NCBI GenBank assembly: GCA_018335765.1
Contig: JAGXRU010000069.1
Span: 1-7,241, forward strand
From: Alkaliphilus sp.
Lineage (GTDB): Bacteria > Bacillota > Clostridia > Peptostreptococcales > Thermotaleaceae
Reading direction: 5' to 3'
Length of the DNA stretch: 7,241 bases
Shown here: positions 5,752 to 7,241 of the stretch, piece after piece
Position numbering within the stretch: the stretch's first letter is position 1
Layout: each line of letters starts with the position of its first letter
Translations under genes and position numbers: made by a program
Notes under the pieces: model-generated
Told to the model about the DNA's origin: nothing
Seen by the model: the letters and a program-made list of their open reading frames with translations, nothing else
Database searches by the model: none

Positions 5752-6537
5752 TTGATAAATATTAATAAAAACAACAATGAGAGAAATATTGTATTTGATG
5801 TTAAAGAATTAAATTTATGGTATGGTAATGATAAAGCACTTAAAGATCTGAATTTTGGAATAAAACAAAATGATGTTACTGCAATTATCGGACCGTCAGG
5901 CTGTGGTAAATCTACATTTATAAAAACCCTTAATCGTTTGATAGAGCTAATTCCAAGTGTGAGAATTGAAGGTGAAGTTCTTTATAATGGAACTAATATT
6001 TTTGATACTTCTCGCAGTGTTGAAGAATTAAGAAGTGGTGTGGGAATGGTATTTCAAAAGCCGAATCCTTTTCCAAAATCCATTTTTGAAAATGTTGTAT
6101 ACGGTCCCAAAATCCATGGATTGCGAGATAAAAGAAAGTTGTTGGAGTTGGCTGAAATCAGTTTGAAAAGAGCTGCCCTATGGGATGAAGTTAAGGATCG
6201 AATGAATGATAATGCCTATGAACTATCAGGAGGACAACAACAAAGACTATGCCTCGCTAGAGCCTTGTCTATGGAGCCGGATGTGCTACTGATGGATGAG
6301 CCTACTTCTGCATTGGATCCGATAGCGACAGCAAAAATCGAAGAATTAATAATGGAATTAAAAAAAGAATATACCATAGTAATAGTTACCCATTCTATGC
6401 AACAAGCGGCGAGAATATCTGATGAAACCGCATTTTTTCTGTTGGGAGAATTGATTGAAACGGGAAACACTAACGAAATATTTACGAATCCAAGAGATAA
6501 AAGAACCGAAGATTATATTACAGGTCGATTTGGATAA
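5752..6537 (+). CDS. pstB: PstB, phosphate ABC transporter ATPase
   Basis: A 261-residue cytoplasmic ATP-binding subunit that powers phosphate import through PstC/PstA. All catalytic motifs are intact: Walker A GPSGCGKST (47-55), Q-loop Gln102 in the PstB-typical FQKPNPFP (101-108), signature LSGGQQQR (158-165), Walker B VLLMDEP (178-184, catalytic Glu183), D-loop SALD (186-189) and switch His214. The C-terminal TNPRDKRTEDYITGRFG is characteristic of PstB and separates it from other ABC ATPases. Length is normal for the family. The start codon is TTG, the only credible start, and may lower translation relative to neighbours. The stop is 17 bp before phoU. Confidence 0.97.
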   Translation: MININKNNNERNIVFDVKELNLWYGNDKALKDLNFGIKQNDVTAIIGPSGCGKSTFIKTLNRLIELIPSVRIEGEVLYNGTNIFDTSRSVEELRSGVGMVFQKPNPFPKSIFENVVYGPKIHGLRDKRKLLELAEISLKRAALWDEVKDRMNDNAYELSGGQQQRLCLARALSMEPDVLLMDEPTSALDPIATAKIEELIMELKKEYTIVIVTHSMQQAARISDETAFFLLGELIETGNTNEIFTNPRDKRTEDYITGRFG

Positions 6538-6539
6538 AA

Positions 6540-6551
6540 GGAGGAGGAAGG
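6540..6551 (+). promoter_or_regulatory. Strong ribosome binding site of phoU
   Basis: The purine tract GGAGGAGGAAGG carries two overlapping GGAGG-type cores just after the pstB stop, followed by TTA and ATG at 6555. It is the strongest Shine-Dalgarno region in the operon. Its GGAGGAA is complementary to 7 nt of the leader loop (186-192). Confidence 0.7.
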
Positions 6552-6554
6552 TTA

Positions 6555-7205
6555 ATGAGACAACGTTTTGAAAATCAATTAAGAGAATTAAACTTAAAAC
6601 TGCTGAAAATGGGTGCGATGGTACTAGAAATTGTTGAGGAAGCAGTTCAGTCATTGATTAAACAAGACTTGGAAATGGCTCGAAGAGTATACCAAATGGA
6701 TGATCAAATTGATGAACTGGAATTAGAATTGGAAAATGAGTGCATGAGACTATTAGCCCTCCAACAACCAATGGCGAGAGATCTAAGGGTTATTGGAACA
6801 ATAATGAAAATTATTACTGATTTGGAACGGATGGGGGACCATGCGGTAAACATTGCTAAGGTGACTATCGAAATAGGTAATGAGGCTCTCATTAAGCCTT
6901 TGATTGATATTCCAAGGATGGCCAAATTATCTCAGGAAATGGTTAATAAAAGCTTGGATGCATTTATGAGGTCGGATATTCATTTAGCAGAAGAAGTGGC
7001 CTATGATGATGAGGCTGTTGATAAAATATATGAGGAAATTTATAAGGAACTAATAGAAATGATAATTGAAGACCCAAGTATTACAAGACAAGCCACTCAT
7101 TTATTGTTCATAGGTCGATATTTAGAGCGAATTGCAGATCATGCAACAAATATCGGAGAGAGAGTAATATATATGGAAACGGGTGAGCGTGTGGAAATAA
7201 ACTAA
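6555..7205 (+). CDS. phoU: PhoU, phosphate signalling regulator
   Basis: A 216-residue, all-helical cytoplasmic protein made of two PhoU repeats, each a three-helix bundle. Each repeat carries the metal-binding signature: DLERMGDHAVNIA (89-101; Asp89, Glu91, Asp95, His96, Asn99) and RYLERIADHATNIGE (188-202; Glu191, Asp195, His196, Asn199). The motif LLALQQPMARDLRVI at 66-80 is typical of PhoU. In known systems PhoU connects Pst transporter state to the PhoR sensor kinase and restrains Pho regulon expression and phosphate uptake when phosphate is sufficient. In many Firmicutes it sits, as here, at the end of the pst operon. Length is normal and both repeats are intact. The gene ends 36 bp before the window edge and no terminator is visible there. 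Confidence 0.96.
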   Translation: MRQRFENQLRELNLKLLKMGAMVLEIVEEAVQSLIKQDLEMARRVYQMDDQIDELELELENECMRLLALQQPMARDLRVIGTIMKIITDLERMGDHAVNIAKVTIEIGNEALIKPLIDIPRMAKLSQEMVNKSLDAFMRSDIHLAEEVAYDDEAVDKIYEEIYKELIEMIIEDPSITRQATHLLFIGRYLERIADHATNIGERVIYMETGERVEIN

Positions 7206-7241
7206 TGGGTCAATAGCTTATCTCAACGGCAAGCTTCGAAA

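Noticed and set aside
7206..7241. Terminator or next gene after phoU
   Set aside because: Only a 5-bp AGCTT/AAGCT match is visible in 36 bases, with no T-run and no clear start. Too little sequence to call anything.
1..7241. CRISPR arrays, insertion sequences, tRNA or rRNA genes
   Set aside because: No spaced identical repeats, transposase-like ORFs, terminal repeats or RNA-gene signatures were seen. Coding density and style are uniform, giving no sign of recent transfer.

Overview
This AT-rich window (roughly two thirds A+T by eye) carries a complete high-affinity phosphate uptake operon, pstS-pstC-pstA-pstB-phoU, all on the + strand. A large methyl-accepting chemotaxis protein (MCP) gene lies directly upstream in the same orientation. 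Strong GGAGG-type ribosome sites, TTG starts, a lipoprotein-type PstS and TTAACA-type Pho boxes point to a Gram-positive Firmicute. The protein style suggests a motile clostridium; genus cannot be assigned from this sequence alone.

Layout. Positions 1-359 are non-coding: a perfect 15-bp inverted repeat (7-49), a four-repeat Pho box with a candidate extended -10 (90-154), and a leader of about 200 nt. That leader holds a 13-bp hairpin with a C-rich loop and a duplicated stem arm. The MCP gene occupies 360-2630. A second four-repeat Pho box with the same geometry (2668-2732) precedes pstS (2783-3775). A 19-bp perfect hairpin (3798-3839) separates pstS from pstC (3892-4818), pstA (4821-5735), pstB (5752-6537) and phoU (6555-7205), which are closely packed. 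The last 36 bases show no clear feature.

How it fits together. PstS is a lipid-anchored phosphate-binding protein that feeds the PstC/PstA membrane channel, which is driven by the PstB ATPase. PhoU links transporter state to Pho signalling. The intercistronic hairpin probably keeps pstS mRNA above pstCAB-phoU mRNA. No phoP/phoR is present in the window, so the regulator must be encoded elsewhere.

The most interesting point is that the chemoreceptor has its own Pho box, matching that of pstS in repeat number, 11-bp period and distance to a candidate -10. This suggests a phosphate-starvation-induced chemoreceptor, perhaps for phosphate taxis and perhaps working with PstS. The structured MCP leader, with a loop complementary to the MCP Shine-Dalgarno sequence, may add RNA-level control or yield a short Pho-induced RNA. 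Both ideas are inferences from sequence.
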